NCBI RefSeq assembly: GCF_036346855.1
Contig: NZ_CP107841.1
Coordinates: forward strand, 4,096,001 to 4,160,000
From: Streptomyces europaeiscabiei
GTDB lineage: Bacteria > Actinomycetota > Actinomycetes > Streptomycetales > Streptomycetaceae
Direction of reading: 5' to 3'
Length of the DNA stretch: 64,000 bases
Numbering within the stretch: position 1 is the first letter of the stretch; each line of letters opens with the position of its first letter. The translations under genes were made by a program, and so were the position numbers. Under the pieces are notes generated by a model that saw only the letters and a program-made list of their open reading frames with translations, was not told the origin of the DNA and did no database searches. Below are positions 44,636 through 53,449 of this stretch, piece after piece.

Positions 44636-47600
44636 CTACGAGTGCGAGCGCAGCAGCGTCCTCATCGTCCGCATCGCCACCGACAGGTTGGCCAGATCGA
44701 ACGCGTCGGAGCCCTGGATCTCCTCCAGTGTCGTGCGCGCCCGGCCCAGCAGTGCCGCGTTCTTCTGCTCCCACACCTTGAAGCGCTGCTCGGGTGTGGA
44801 GGAGCCGTTGCCCGCGGAGAGAACCTCGGCGGTGAGGGACGCGTGGGCCGCGTACAGGTCCTCGCGGATCGCCGCGCGGGCCATGGACTGCCAGCGGTCG
44901 GCGCGCGGCAGGTCGATGATGCGGTCCATGAGCTGGGTGATGCTCAGCCGGTCGGCGAGGTCGTAGTACACCTCGGCGACCTCCATCGGCGTCCGGCCGA
45001 CCCGGTCGGCGACGGCGACGATGTCCAGCGTCGGGAAGGCCGAGGAGAAGCCCGCGACCCGGGTGGCCAGCTCCTCGGGGACCCCGCCGCCCGTCAGCTC
45101 GTCGTAGATCTTCTGGTACCACTCCAGGTCCGCGCCGCGCAGCAGCTTGGGCAGCTCGCCCCAGACCAGGTGCACGCCCTCGGAGAAGAACGCGATGGTC
45201 TCGGTGAGCTGGAGCGGCTGCGGCCGGTTGTTGAGCAGCCAGCGCGTGCCGCGTTCGACGAGGCGGCGGGAGTGCAGCCGGATCCGGGTCTGGACGGCCG
45301 CGTCGACCGTGTTGTCCAGGCCTTCGACGCCGTCCCACACCTCACCCGACCCGAAGATCGCACGGGACGCGGTCTGTGCCCGGACGATCTCCTCCAGCGA
45401 GGCCCCGGTCTCCTCCCGCAGCCGGTGCAGGAAGCTCGTACCGCCCGTGTTGACCGTGTCGTTGACCAGCAGGGTCGTGACGATCTCACGGCTCAGCGGG
45501 TGGCTGTCGATGTGCTCGGGGAACCGCTCGCCCAGCGCGGCCGGGAAGTACGCGTGCAGCAGCTTGCGCAGGTAGGCGTCGTCCGGCAGCGAGGTGTGCA
45601 GCAGCTCCTCGGCGACCGTGATCTTCGTGTAGGCGAGGAGGACGGCCGTCTCGGGGCCGGTGAGGCCCTGCGCGGTGTTGAGCCGCTCACGGATCTGCCG
45701 GTCGCTGGGCAGGAATTCGAGCGCGCGGTCGAGGTGGCCCTCCCTGACCAGGTGGCGCATGAAGCGCTGCTGGGCGTGGAGCATGTCCGGGGACTGGGCG
45801 AGGGCGTTGGCGATCGCCGTGTTCTGCGCGTAGTTGTTGCGCAGGACGAGGTGGCCGACCTCGTCGGTCATCTCGGCGAGCAGCTTGTTGCGCTGCTTGA
45901 CCGTCATGTCGCCGTCGGTGACCAGGCCGTTGAGCAGGATCTTGATGTTCACCTCGTGGTCGGAGGTGTCCACGCCCGCGCTGTTGTCGATGGCGTCGGT
46001 GTTGACCCGCCCGCCGGTCTGCGCGAACTCGATCCGCCCCAGCTGGGTCAGGCCGAGGTTGCCGCCCTCGCCGACGACCTGGACCCTGAGGTCCCGCCCG
46101 TCGACCCGGATGGCGTCGTTGGCCTTGTCGCCGACATCGGCGTGCGACTCGGTCGACGCCTTCACGTAGGTGCCGATGCCGCCGTTCCACAGCAGGTCGA
46201 CCGGCGCCCGGAGGATCGCCTTCATCAGGTCGGCCGGGGTCATCTTGGCGATCTTGTCCTCGATGCCGAGGACGTCCCGGATGTGGCCGTTGATCGGGAT
46301 CGCCTTGGCCGTACGCGGGAAGACACCGCCGCCGGTGGAGATCAGATCGGTGTCGTAGTCGGCCCAGCTGGAGCGGGGCAGCTCGAAGACGCGGCGGCGC
46401 TCGGCGTACGAGGTCGCCGCGTCCGGGCTGGGGTCGATGAAGATGTGCCGGTGGTCGAAGGCGGCGACGAGCCGGATGTGCTCGCTGAGCAGCATGCCGT
46501 TGCCGAACACGTCACCGGACATGTCACCGATGCCGACGACCGTGAAGTCCTCGGACTGCGTGTCGACACCCACCTCCCGGAAGTGCCGCTTGACCGACTC
46601 CCAGGCGCCACGGGCGGTGATGCCCATGCCCTTGTGGTCGTACCCGGCGCTGCCGCCGGAGGCGAAGGCGTCCCCGAGCCAGAAGTTGTAGTTCTCGGCG
46701 ACCCCGTTGGCGATGTCGGAGAAGGTCGCGGTGCCCTTGTCGGCGGCGACGACGAGATAGGTGTCGTCCTCGTCGTGGCGTACGACGTCGGCGGGCGGTA
46801 CGACCTCGCCCGCGACCATGTTGTCGGTGATGTCGAGGAGCGCGGAGATGAAGGTCTTGTAGCTGCGGATGCCCTCGGCCAGCCACGCGTCCCGGTCCAC
46901 CGAGGGGTCGGGCAGCTGCTTGGCGACGAAGCCGCCCTTGGCGCCGACGGGCACGATGACGGTGTTCTTGACCATCTGCGCCTTGACCAGGCCCAGGATC
47001 TCGGTCCGGAAGTCCTCCCGCCGGTCCGACCAGCGCAGCCCGCCGCGGGCGACCTTCCCGAACCGCAGGTGCACGCCCTCGACCCGCGGCGAGTACACCC
47101 AGATCTCGAAGGCCGGACGCGGTGCCGGCAGGTCGGGGATGGCCTGCGGGTCGAACTTCATGGAGACGTAGTCGTGCGGCTTGCCGCCGGCCGCCTCCTG
47201 GAAGAAGTTCGTGCGCAGCGTCGCCTTGATGACGGTGAGGAAGGACCGCAGGATCCGGTCCTCGTCGAGGCTCGCCACCTGGTCGAGCGCCGCGTCGACC
47301 TCTTCGAGGAGCGCGTCGACGATCTCCCGGCCCGCCCGCTGCCGGTCCGGCGACATCCGCGCCTCGAACAGCGACACGAGCAACCGGGTGGTGTGGACGT
47401 TGTTGCGGAGGGTGTCCTCCATGTAGTCCTGGCTGAAGGTCGACCCGGCCTGCCGCAGGTACTTGGCGTACGCGCGCAGCACCATGGCCTGCCGCCAGGT
47501 GAGGCCCGCGCTCAGCACGAGCGCGTTGAACCCGTCGTTCTCTGCCTGCCCGGTCCAGGTGGCGGCGAAGGTGTCCTGCACCCGCTCCCGGGCGTCGTCC

Positions 47601-49609
47601 CCGGCATGGTCCACGCTGCCGGCCTGGGGCCTCGGCATGCGCAGCCCGAAGTCGTAGATCCACGCGGTCGTCCGGTCCGCGCAGCGCAGCTCGTACGGCC
47701 GCTCGTCGATGACCTCGACGCCGATGCGGTTGAGGACGGGCAGCACCGCGGAGAGCGAGACGGAGCCGCCCTTGCGGTAGATCTTGAAGCGGCGCTCGTC
47801 GGGCGCGGCGCCCACCGGCTCGTACAGGCTGAGCTCGAAGTCCTCGTCCTGCTCCAGCGCTTCGAGGCGCACGAGGTCCGCGACGGCCGAGCGGGGGTTG
47901 TGGTCGGCCTTGTACCCCTCGGGGATGGCATTGGCGTATCGGCGCAGCAGTTCGGCGGCCCGCTCCTCGCCGACCTCGGTGTTGAGCGCCTCGGCGAACC
48001 CGTCCGACCAGGACCGGGCGGCCTCCACCAGCTTGGCCTCCAGGCGGTCCTTGTCGGCGTCGCTGAGGTGCGGCAGCTCGGTGCCGGGCTGGACGCGGAC
48101 CACGAAGTGCAGCCGGGAGAGGATCGACTCGGTGTTCATGGCGGTGAAGTCGACGCTGATGCCGCCCAGTTCGTCCTTCAGGATGTCGATGATCCTGAGG
48201 CGTACGCCGGTGGTGTAGCGGTCGCGCGGCAGGTAGACGAGGGCGGAGTAGTAACGCCCGTACTCGTCCTGACGGAGGTAGAGCCGCAGTCGCCGGCGCT
48301 CCTGGAGGTAGAGCACGGAGGTGACGATGGACCGCAGCTCGTCGGCGGAGGTCTGGAACAGTTCGTCGCGCGGGTAGGTCTCCAGGATCTGGAGCAGGTC
48401 GCGCCCGTCGTGACTGTTGGGTGAGAACCCGGCGCCCTTGAGGACGTCGTCGACCTTGCGGCGGACGACGGGCACCCGGCGTACGGACTCGGTGTAGGCG
48501 GCCGAGGAGAACAGTCCGAGGAAGCGCCGCTCACCGACCACGTTCCCCTCGGCGTCGAACTTCTTCACGCCCACGTAGTCGAGGTAGGACGGCCGGTGGA
48601 CGGTGGCCCGGCTGTTGGCCTTGGTCAGGACGAGGAGCTTGTGCTCCCGGGCCTTGGCGCGGGCGTCGGCGGGCAGCCGCTCGAAGGAGGAGCTGACGGG
48701 GTGGTGGTCGTGCCCGGCGTGGTGCGGGTCGGAGCGCAGGATGCCCAGCCCGGTACCGGCGACGGCGGCCAGGGAGTCGTCCTCGCGCAGTTCGTACTCG
48801 CGGAAGCCGAGGAAGGTGAAGTGGTCGTCGGCGAGCCAGCGCAGCAGCTCGCGGGCCTCCTCCACCTCCTGTTCGCGCAGGTCGTCGGCGGTGTGCTCGG
48901 CGGGCAGCCCGTCGGCGATACGGACCGCCGCGTCCCGCATCTTCTCCCAGTCCTCGACGGCCTCGCGGACGTCGGACAGGACGCGCAGCAGATCGTTGTT
49001 GATCTGCTTGAGGTCCGCCCGGTCGGTCTCGCGGTCCATCTCGACGTGGATCCAGGACTCGATGTGCGCGTCGTGCGGCAGCGTCTCACCGGCGGCCACG
49101 GCCGCGGCCGCCGCGGCGACGGCGGCCGGTTCGATGACCAGCTCGACGAGCTTGCCGGTGACGTCCCGGCGTACGACGACCTGCGGGTGGATGACGACGT
49201 GGATGCCGCGCCCCTGCCGTGACAGCTCGTTGGTCACGGAGTCGACGAGGAAGGGCATGTCGTCGGTGACGACCTCAACGACGGAGTGGCTGCACGTCCA
49301 GCCGTTCTCCTCGACGGTCGGGGTGTGGACCCGGACATTGGCCGTGCCCTGGGGGCGGTTCTCGGCCAGCCGGTAGTGGGAGTGTGCGGCTCCGAAGACG
49401 TCGACCGGGTCACGGCCGCTCAGGTCCTCCGGGGCGGTGTGCAGGTAGTAGCGCTGGAGGAACGCGAGCACGGTGTCGTGGTCCGGGATGCCGGACGTAC
49501 TCTCGCTCGTCGTCCCAGTCGGTAGATACCCCCCGACCGGGCTGTTCTCAGCTACCCGGGCGGCCCGTTCGAGCAGCTCGGCCTTGGCTTCGTCCAGCTT
49601 GGTCTGCAT
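44636..49609 (-). CDS. gdhB: NAD-specific glutamate dehydrogenase, large 180-kDa type
   Basis: Oxidises glutamate to 2-oxoglutarate and ammonia with NAD. At 1657 aa it matches the giant class first described in Streptomyces clavuligerus. It has a long N-terminal regulatory region (1-700) and a central dehydrogenase core with GGLRWSDR, VGAKGGFVAKQLP, GDMSGDVFGNGMLLS and WNGGIGTYVKAS, then a long helical C-terminal region. No frameshift is seen. The ATG at 49609 follows AGAGGACA. It stands alone with a strong terminator downstream. The symbol is one of several used for this enzyme. Confidence 0.95.
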   Translation of the reverse strand: MQTKLDEAKAELLERAARVAENSPVGGYLPTGTTSESTSGIPDHDTVLAFLQRYYLHTAPEDLSGRDPVDVFGAAHSHYRLAENRPQGTANVRVHTPTVEENGWTCSHSVVEVVTDDMPFLVDSVTNELSRQGRGIHVVIHPQVVVRRDVTGKLVELVIEPAAVAAAAAAVAAGETLPHDAHIESWIHVEMDRETDRADLKQINNDLLRVLSDVREAVEDWEKMRDAAVRIADGLPAEHTADDLREQEVEEARELLRWLADDHFTFLGFREYELREDDSLAAVAGTGLGILRSDPHHAGHDHHPVSSSFERLPADARAKAREHKLLVLTKANSRATVHRPSYLDYVGVKKFDAEGNVVGERRFLGLFSSAAYTESVRRVPVVRRKVDDVLKGAGFSPNSHDGRDLLQILETYPRDELFQTSADELRSIVTSVLYLQERRRLRLYLRQDEYGRYYSALVYLPRDRYTTGVRLRIIDILKDELGGISVDFTAMNTESILSRLHFVVRVQPGTELPHLSDADKDRLEAKLVEAARSWSDGFAEALNTEVGEERAAELLRRYANAIPEGYKADHNPRSAVADLVRLEALEQDEDFELSLYEPVGAAPDERRFKIYRKGGSVSLSAVLPVLNRIGVEVIDERPYELRCADRTTAWIYDFGLRMPRPQAGSVDHAGDDARERVQDTFAATWTGQAENDGFNALVLSAGLTWRQAMVLRAYAKYLRQAGSTFSQDYMEDTLRNNVHTTRLLVSLFEARMSPDRQRAGREIVDALLEEVDAALDQVASLDEDRILRSFLTVIKATLRTNFFQEAAGGKPHDYVSMKFDPQAIPDLPAPRPAFEIWVYSPRVEGVHLRFGKVARGGLRWSDRREDFRTEILGLVKAQMVKNTVIVPVGAKGGFVAKQLPDPSVDRDAWLAEGIRSYKTFISALLDITDNMVAGEVVPPADVVRHDEDDTYLVVAADKGTATFSDIANGVAENYNFWLGDAFASGGSAGYDHKGMGITARGAWESVKRHFREVGVDTQSEDFTVVGIGDMSGDVFGNGMLLSEHIRLVAAFDHRHIFIDPSPDAATSYAERRRVFELPRSSWADYDTDLISTGGGVFPRTAKAIPINGHIRDVLGIEDKIAKMTPADLMKAILRAPVDLLWNGGIGTYVKASTESHADVGDKANDAIRVDGRDLRVQVVGEGGNLGLTQLGRIEFAQTGGRVNTDAIDNSAGVDTSDHEVNIKILLNGLVTDGDMTVKQRNKLLAEMTDEVGHLVLRNNYAQNTAIANALAQSPDMLHAQQRFMRHLVREGHLDRALEFLPSDRQIRERLNTAQGLTGPETAVLLAYTKITVAEELLHTSLPDDAYLRKLLHAYFPAALGERFPEHIDSHPLSREIVTTLLVNDTVNTGGTSFLHRLREETGASLEEIVRAQTASRAIFGSGEVWDGVEGLDNTVDAAVQTRIRLHSRRLVERGTRWLLNNRPQPLQLTETIAFFSEGVHLVWGELPKLLRGADLEWYQKIYDELTGGGVPEELATRVAGFSSAFPTLDIVAVADRVGRTPMEVAEVYYDLADRLSITQLMDRIIDLPRADRWQSMARAAIREDLYAAHASLTAEVLSAGNGSSTPEQRFKVWEQKNAALLGRARTTLEEIQGSDAFDLANLSVAMRTMRTLLRSHS

Positions 49610-50136
49610 TGTCCTCTGGCTCCTGTCGCGCGCCGTTGCGAGACGTAGAAGGAAGTACGAACTCGTCCCCTCCGACGCGCCACCACGACACGGGGTGTCC
49701 GGTCTGCTTCGACGCTATGCCGCAGGGTGAGATGAGCGGGGGGTAATCAGCCATTCTCGGTACCCGACAGGGATGTGACGCTGCTCTCGACACCGTCCGA
49801 CCAGTGGGTGTACCCGGCGTCCCGGGAGCCCTGGTGGCTCCCTCCCGCCCGCGAGGACCAGCGACCGCCGCCCGGACACGGATGTCGTCCGTGTGCACCG
49901 GGCGCAGGGCAGGGACTACGAGGTCCCCGCGAGTTATCGCGCTGATCACGCCACAAGGCTATCCCTCCGGACGGGGGGCACGTCATGAGCCGTATGTGTA
50001 CAAAACAGGGGGTCGAACTTTGACGTTCTGCACAGTACCCATCGCGCACTTTTGAGCTTACCTCCGCGCAACCGAGCTTATACGCGCTTTCCCCGGACCC
50101 CGAATCCGCACCCCCCTTGGTGAAACCCTCACCCGG
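49610..50136. other. upstream region of the glutamate dehydrogenase gene, no gene identified
   Basis: No open frame here has both Streptomyces codon bias and a credible start. The region must contain the gdh promoter. A short stretch around 49855-49985 has coding-like bias (DVVRVHRAQGRDYEVPASYR) but no start, and may be part of an eroded gene. Confidence 0.4.
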
Positions 50137-50576
50137 ATGCTCGTTGCCCAGGAAGCCCTGGCCCTGTACGGGGAGGCCCCGCCGGAGCCGGCTCGAACCC
50201 GGCCGCGCACGCGGCCCGGCTCGACCCCGGCCGCGTGCGCGGCGGTGCCGCACTCCCGAGGGGGAGCCCTCCATGACGGCCAAGACAGGGGCGTCGCCGT
50301 CGTCGTCCCCGGCGGCCGGGCCTCGGAGTACCTCCGCAACGACCCCGAGCCGCATCATGGACCGCTTGCTCGCCGCCGCCGTGGACACCTCGCACGGCAG
50401 CCGCGTCACCGCCGCGCCCGCCCTCGAACCCGACCCACAGGCCGCCTGGCTCGACCTTCGGGGACGCCGCGACCGTCGCCGACGGCACCCTCGTGACGCA
50501 AGGGGGCGGGGCGGGGCAGGGCAGACAGGGATACGGAAGGGTGCTGACCGCCTGGGCCGTTTCTGACGGCTCTTGA
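50137..50576 (+). pseudogene. possible frameshifted gene remnant
   Basis: Three coding-like pieces with G/C-rich third positions follow each other in different frames: from 50137 to about 50352 (ending RGVAVVVPGGRASEYLRNDP), from 50357 to 50455 (MDRLLAAAVDTSHGSR...AAWLD), and from 50457 to the TGA at 50574 (FGDAATVADGTLVT...WAVSDGS). The junctions look like single-base shifts. No family is recognised. Without a homologue this remains a guess based on codon bias. Confidence 0.35.
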
Positions 50577-50690
50577 AGCCGTTCGTGAGCGGTCACGGAC
50601 GAGTCCCGTGAGGCGGCCGGCGCCTCACGAGTCTCCTCGCGCGGCGCCGATCGGCCGGATGATCTCCGACCAAGAGCCATCAGAAGCGCC

Positions 50691-51359
50691 CTAGGCGGCC
50701 AGTCGCTCGGCCTCCGCGACGGCCTCCTCCAGGGTGTCCACGACGGGCACCCCGACCCACTCCAGACTGGCTCTGCTGTGGGAGCCCCCGGTGTAGAGCA
50801 CGGCCTGCGCTCCCACATGCCGGGCGGCGACGGCGTCATCGGCGGCGTCCCCGATCACGACGGTCCGTCTCGGCTCCACACCCACGAGCCGGCGCAGATG
50901 CCGCACCATGTGCTCGGCCTTGCTGCCCCCGGAGGGCCCGGTCCGCCCGTCGACCCGAACGAAGTGCGGTTCGATCCCGAAGCCCCGGACCAGCGGAACC
51001 AGTTCCTCGTGCACATACATGCTGAGAATCGACTGACTGCGCCCCGCCGAAAGCCAGTCCGCGAGCAGCGCCGGCACGCCCGCGGTCAGCCCACAGGCCA
51101 CCCGATGCTCCGTGTAGTACCGGTGGAAGACCACATCCATGGCCTCCCACTCCTCATCCGTGGGCAGCCGCCCGATCAACCGCTCATAGAACTTCGGCAC
51201 CGGCACGCAGTACAGCTCCCGGTACCGCTCCAGCGTGATCGGCTCGATCCCCAACTCCGCGAACGCCGCGTTCGTCGCCCCGATGATCGCCTCGTTGTCA
51301 TGGAACAAGGTCCCGTTCCAGTCCCAGACGATATGCGCCCCGACTCCGTTCATCCCCAT
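50691..51359 (-). CDS. HAD-superfamily hydrolase
   Basis: A 222-aa phosphatase-like protein. Motif I is VWDWNGTLFHD with nucleophile D13; the second acidic position is N15 rather than Asp, a variant that may change acid-base chemistry. Later motifs include SMYVHEEL, the Lys region SGGSKAEH and IGDAADDAVAA. A phosphoglycolate-phosphatase-like role on a small phosphate ester is most likely; the substrate is unknown. The start is ATG 51359 or the ATG two codons later. The frame is open far upstream through the 181-bp repeat, but that part is non-coding. Confidence 0.87.
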   Translation of the reverse strand: MGMNGVGAHIVWDWNGTLFHDNEAIIGATNAAFAELGIEPITLERYRELYCVPVPKFYERLIGRLPTDEEWEAMDVVFHRYYTEHRVACGLTAGVPALLADWLSAGRSQSILSMYVHEELVPLVRGFGIEPHFVRVDGRTGPSGGSKAEHMVRHLRRLVGVEPRRTVVIGDAADDAVAARHVGAQAVLYTGGSHSRASLEWVGVPVVDTLEEAVAEAERLAA

Positions 51360-51420
51360 ACCCAAAACGTACCCTTCACCACCGACAACCCATTCCCAGC
51401 CACCACCCAGGCCGTACCTG

Positions 51421-51893
51421 CCTGCGGGCAATCGCGCCGCTAAGGACGGCACGGGCGAGCGCAGCGACACCCGGCAAACACCGGCGAACGAGAACCGCCC
51501 CAGCCCCAGCCCAAGCGGGGGGCGCCACGACCATCGCCCCACCGAGAAGGCACCCAGACCACACACGACTGCGGGCAATCGCGCCGCAGCCCAGCAGGCC
51601 AACACCTTCCAAAACACGGCCAAACGGCGGCACGGGCGAGCGCAGCGACACCCGGCAAGCACCGGCGAACGAGAACCGCCCCAGCCCCAGCCCAAGCGGG
51701 GGGCGCCACGACCATCGCCCCACCGAGAAGGCACCCAGACCACACACGACTGCGGGCAATCGCGCCGCAGCCCAGCAGGCCAACACCTTCCAAAACACGG
51801 CCAAAGGACGGCACGGGCGAGCGCAGCGACACCCGGCAAGCACCGGCGAACGAGAACCGCCCCAGCCCCAGCCCAAGCGGGGGGCGCCACGAC
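51421..51893. repeat. 181-bp tandem repeat, about 2.6 copies
   Basis: The segment ACGGGCGAGCGCAGCGACAC begins at 51451, 51632 and 51813, exactly 181 bp apart, with nearly identical sequence between. The first copy lacks about 35 bp just before this point. It fills almost the whole gap between the HAD gene and the next gene on the same strand. Long open frames across it on both strands are by-products of a period near a multiple of three and high GC. Confidence 0.92.
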
Positions 51894-51913
51894 ACCACCC
51901 CCGGCCGGAACGC

Positions 51914-52429
51914 TCAGCCCCCCAGCCCCACCAGGTTGGGAATCTCCTGCGTCGCGTACCAGAGCAACTCGTGATCGTCCGCCCCGTCCACGATGAACTG
52001 CGCGTCGTCGTCCCCCTGATCCGCCGCCCCCAACGCGTCCGCGGCCTCCCCCACCTCCCCCTCGGCCTCCGCCGAGTCCACATGCACCGCCGCGGCCTTG
52101 CCCAAGGACACCGGCCCGGCAACCCGCACCTCTCCGAGCGCCACCGGATCGAGCCCCCGGTCAGGATCGGCCACCGCGTCCCGGTCGGCCACGTCCAGGG
52201 CTACGACGACCCGCCGCCGAGCAGCTCCCGGATCCACGGCAACCAGCCGCAACGACGCGAGCGCCGCCCGGTTCAGCGCCGCGTACTCCAGCTCCTCGAT
52301 GTCGTCGGAGAGATACCACTCCCGCAGAGCCGGCGTGACGGCGTACGCGACGAACGCCCCCTCCCCCAGCTCACCCGTCTTGTACGCCTCGGCGAGCCCG
52401 GGAAGGGTCAGGGGGACGTAGACGCGCAT
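51914..52429 (-). CDS. conserved actinobacterial protein, DUF6912-like
   Basis: A 171-aa acidic cytosolic protein starting MRVYVPLTLPGLAEAYKTGELG, which I recall as the DUF6912 pattern of actinobacteria. No signal peptide, membrane helix or catalytic motif is seen, and the function is unknown. The frame is open further upstream, but the ATG at 52429 starts the conserved part and follows a weak GAAAG RBS. It is separated from the HAD gene by the 181-bp repeat. Confidence 0.85.
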   Translation of the reverse strand: MRVYVPLTLPGLAEAYKTGELGEGAFVAYAVTPALREWYLSDDIEELEYAALNRAALASLRLVAVDPGAARRRVVVALDVADRDAVADPDRGLDPVALGEVRVAGPVSLGKAAAVHVDSAEAEGEVGEAADALGAADQGDDDAQFIVDGADDHELLWYATQEIPNLVGLGG

Positions 52430-52814
52430 GGCAGGCCGCTTTCGTAGTCGTGATCTCGGAACGCCTCGGAGTGTTTCCGCGGCTCGCTCCAGCGGCTCGG
52501 TCCAGCGATGCGTCCCGGTTCGCCGCAGAGGTCCCCGCGAAGCCTCCGGAGGGCCTTCAGGATACGTGCGGGCGTCCCCTTTCGAGCCCCCGCCCAACCC
52601 TCCGGACGCGTCCACCCAGGGCCCGCCACCTCACCCGGCACACCCCCGCCCCTCCCGGCCCGAACCCCCTCACCGTCACCCTGATAGGTGAACATCGGGC
52701 AGCCCCCGGCAGCCTCCCGCGCTCCTTGCCACGACCCCCTCCGGCCTCGTACAAGATCCCCATCGCCAAGTTACCGACTGGTACCCGCGGCCTCACCGAC
52801 GAACGGGGATTTCC
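52430..52814. other. divergent intergenic gap, nothing recognised
   Basis: This 385-bp gap lies between the divergent DUF6912-like and Rv3235-like genes. It is C-rich with scattered CCG runs. I see no gene, repeat or clear promoter element. Confidence 0.5.
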
Positions 52815-53288
52815 ATGAACAAGGTCATGACCAGGACCAAGCGCAACCCCGGCACCCGCCCACCCGTCCGCCACGACACCCGCCGTCCCGGCCGCACCCC
52901 GGCCCGCACGGCGCCCACCCCACCCCTCGCCGGACCCGTCTCCCACCCCCGGCCCACCGACCGCTTCGCCGACCTCCTCCTCTCCGTACTGAGCGGCCGC
53001 CGCCCGGTCCACAGCATGCTGCGCCACACCGCGGGAAGGGCTTACGACGAACTGGCCTGGCTGGCCGAACGCGGCACCCTGCGCACCCCTCACGGCGCCC
53101 ACCCCGTCGTCCGCGACATCGGCTACTACGTGGCCGGCCCTGGCTCCCTGGAGGTCTTCGCACGCATCGGCGCGGGCGACCGCCTCCGCGCCATGGCCTT
53201 CCGCCTGGAACACGGCCCCGACCACCGCTGGCGCTGCACCGCGGTGGAACTCGGCGGCCCCAGGCTCCCCCACTCCGACGACGACTGA
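52815..53288 (+). CDS. Rv3235-family protein
   Basis: A 157-aa basic protein. The first 50 residues are Arg/Pro/Thr-rich and probably disordered. The C-terminal part (VLSGRRPVHSMLRHTAGRAYDELAWL ... YVAGPGSLEVFARIGAGDRLRAMAFRLE, read as two blocks) matches my memory of the Mycobacterium Rv3235 family. In M. tuberculosis that gene also lies close to secA1, which supports the call. No function is established. It converges on secA with a hairpin between them. Confidence 0.8.
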   Translation: MNKVMTRTKRNPGTRPPVRHDTRRPGRTPARTAPTPPLAGPVSHPRPTDRFADLLLSVLSGRRPVHSMLRHTAGRAYDELAWLAERGTLRTPHGAHPVVRDIGYYVAGPGSLEVFARIGAGDRLRAMAFRLEHGPDHRWRCTAVELGGPRLPHSDDD

Positions 53289-53325
53289 GCAACGGCCCAC
53301 GGCAGCCCCCGGCCGAGAACACGAA

Positions 53326-53353
53326 GGGCCGGGCACCCGAAGATGCCCGGCCC
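53326..53353. terminator. hairpin between convergent Rv3235-like gene and secA
   Basis: GGGCCGGGCA (53326-53335) pairs perfectly with TGCCCGGCCC (53344-53353) around an 8-nt loop. The position between two converging genes fits a shared terminator, although no T tract follows. Confidence 0.75.
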
Positions 53354-53449
53354 CTCAAAGCCTCACTGCCTACAGCTCACACTCACCCCGCGGGGAACGT
53401 ACGCATGCCGCATGCCGCACGGAACGCGCTCGCCCCCAGGGGAGCAACC

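Noticed and set aside
44642..48424. 1260-aa plus-strand frame opposite glutamate dehydrogenase
   Set aside because: It is a shadow of the dehydrogenase gene, with Val/Asp/Leu-rich composition and no motif.
51360..51890. Long Trp/Arg-rich minus-strand frame continuing into the HAD gene
   Set aside because: It is the 181-bp repeat read through by chance; codon bias and composition are not protein-like.
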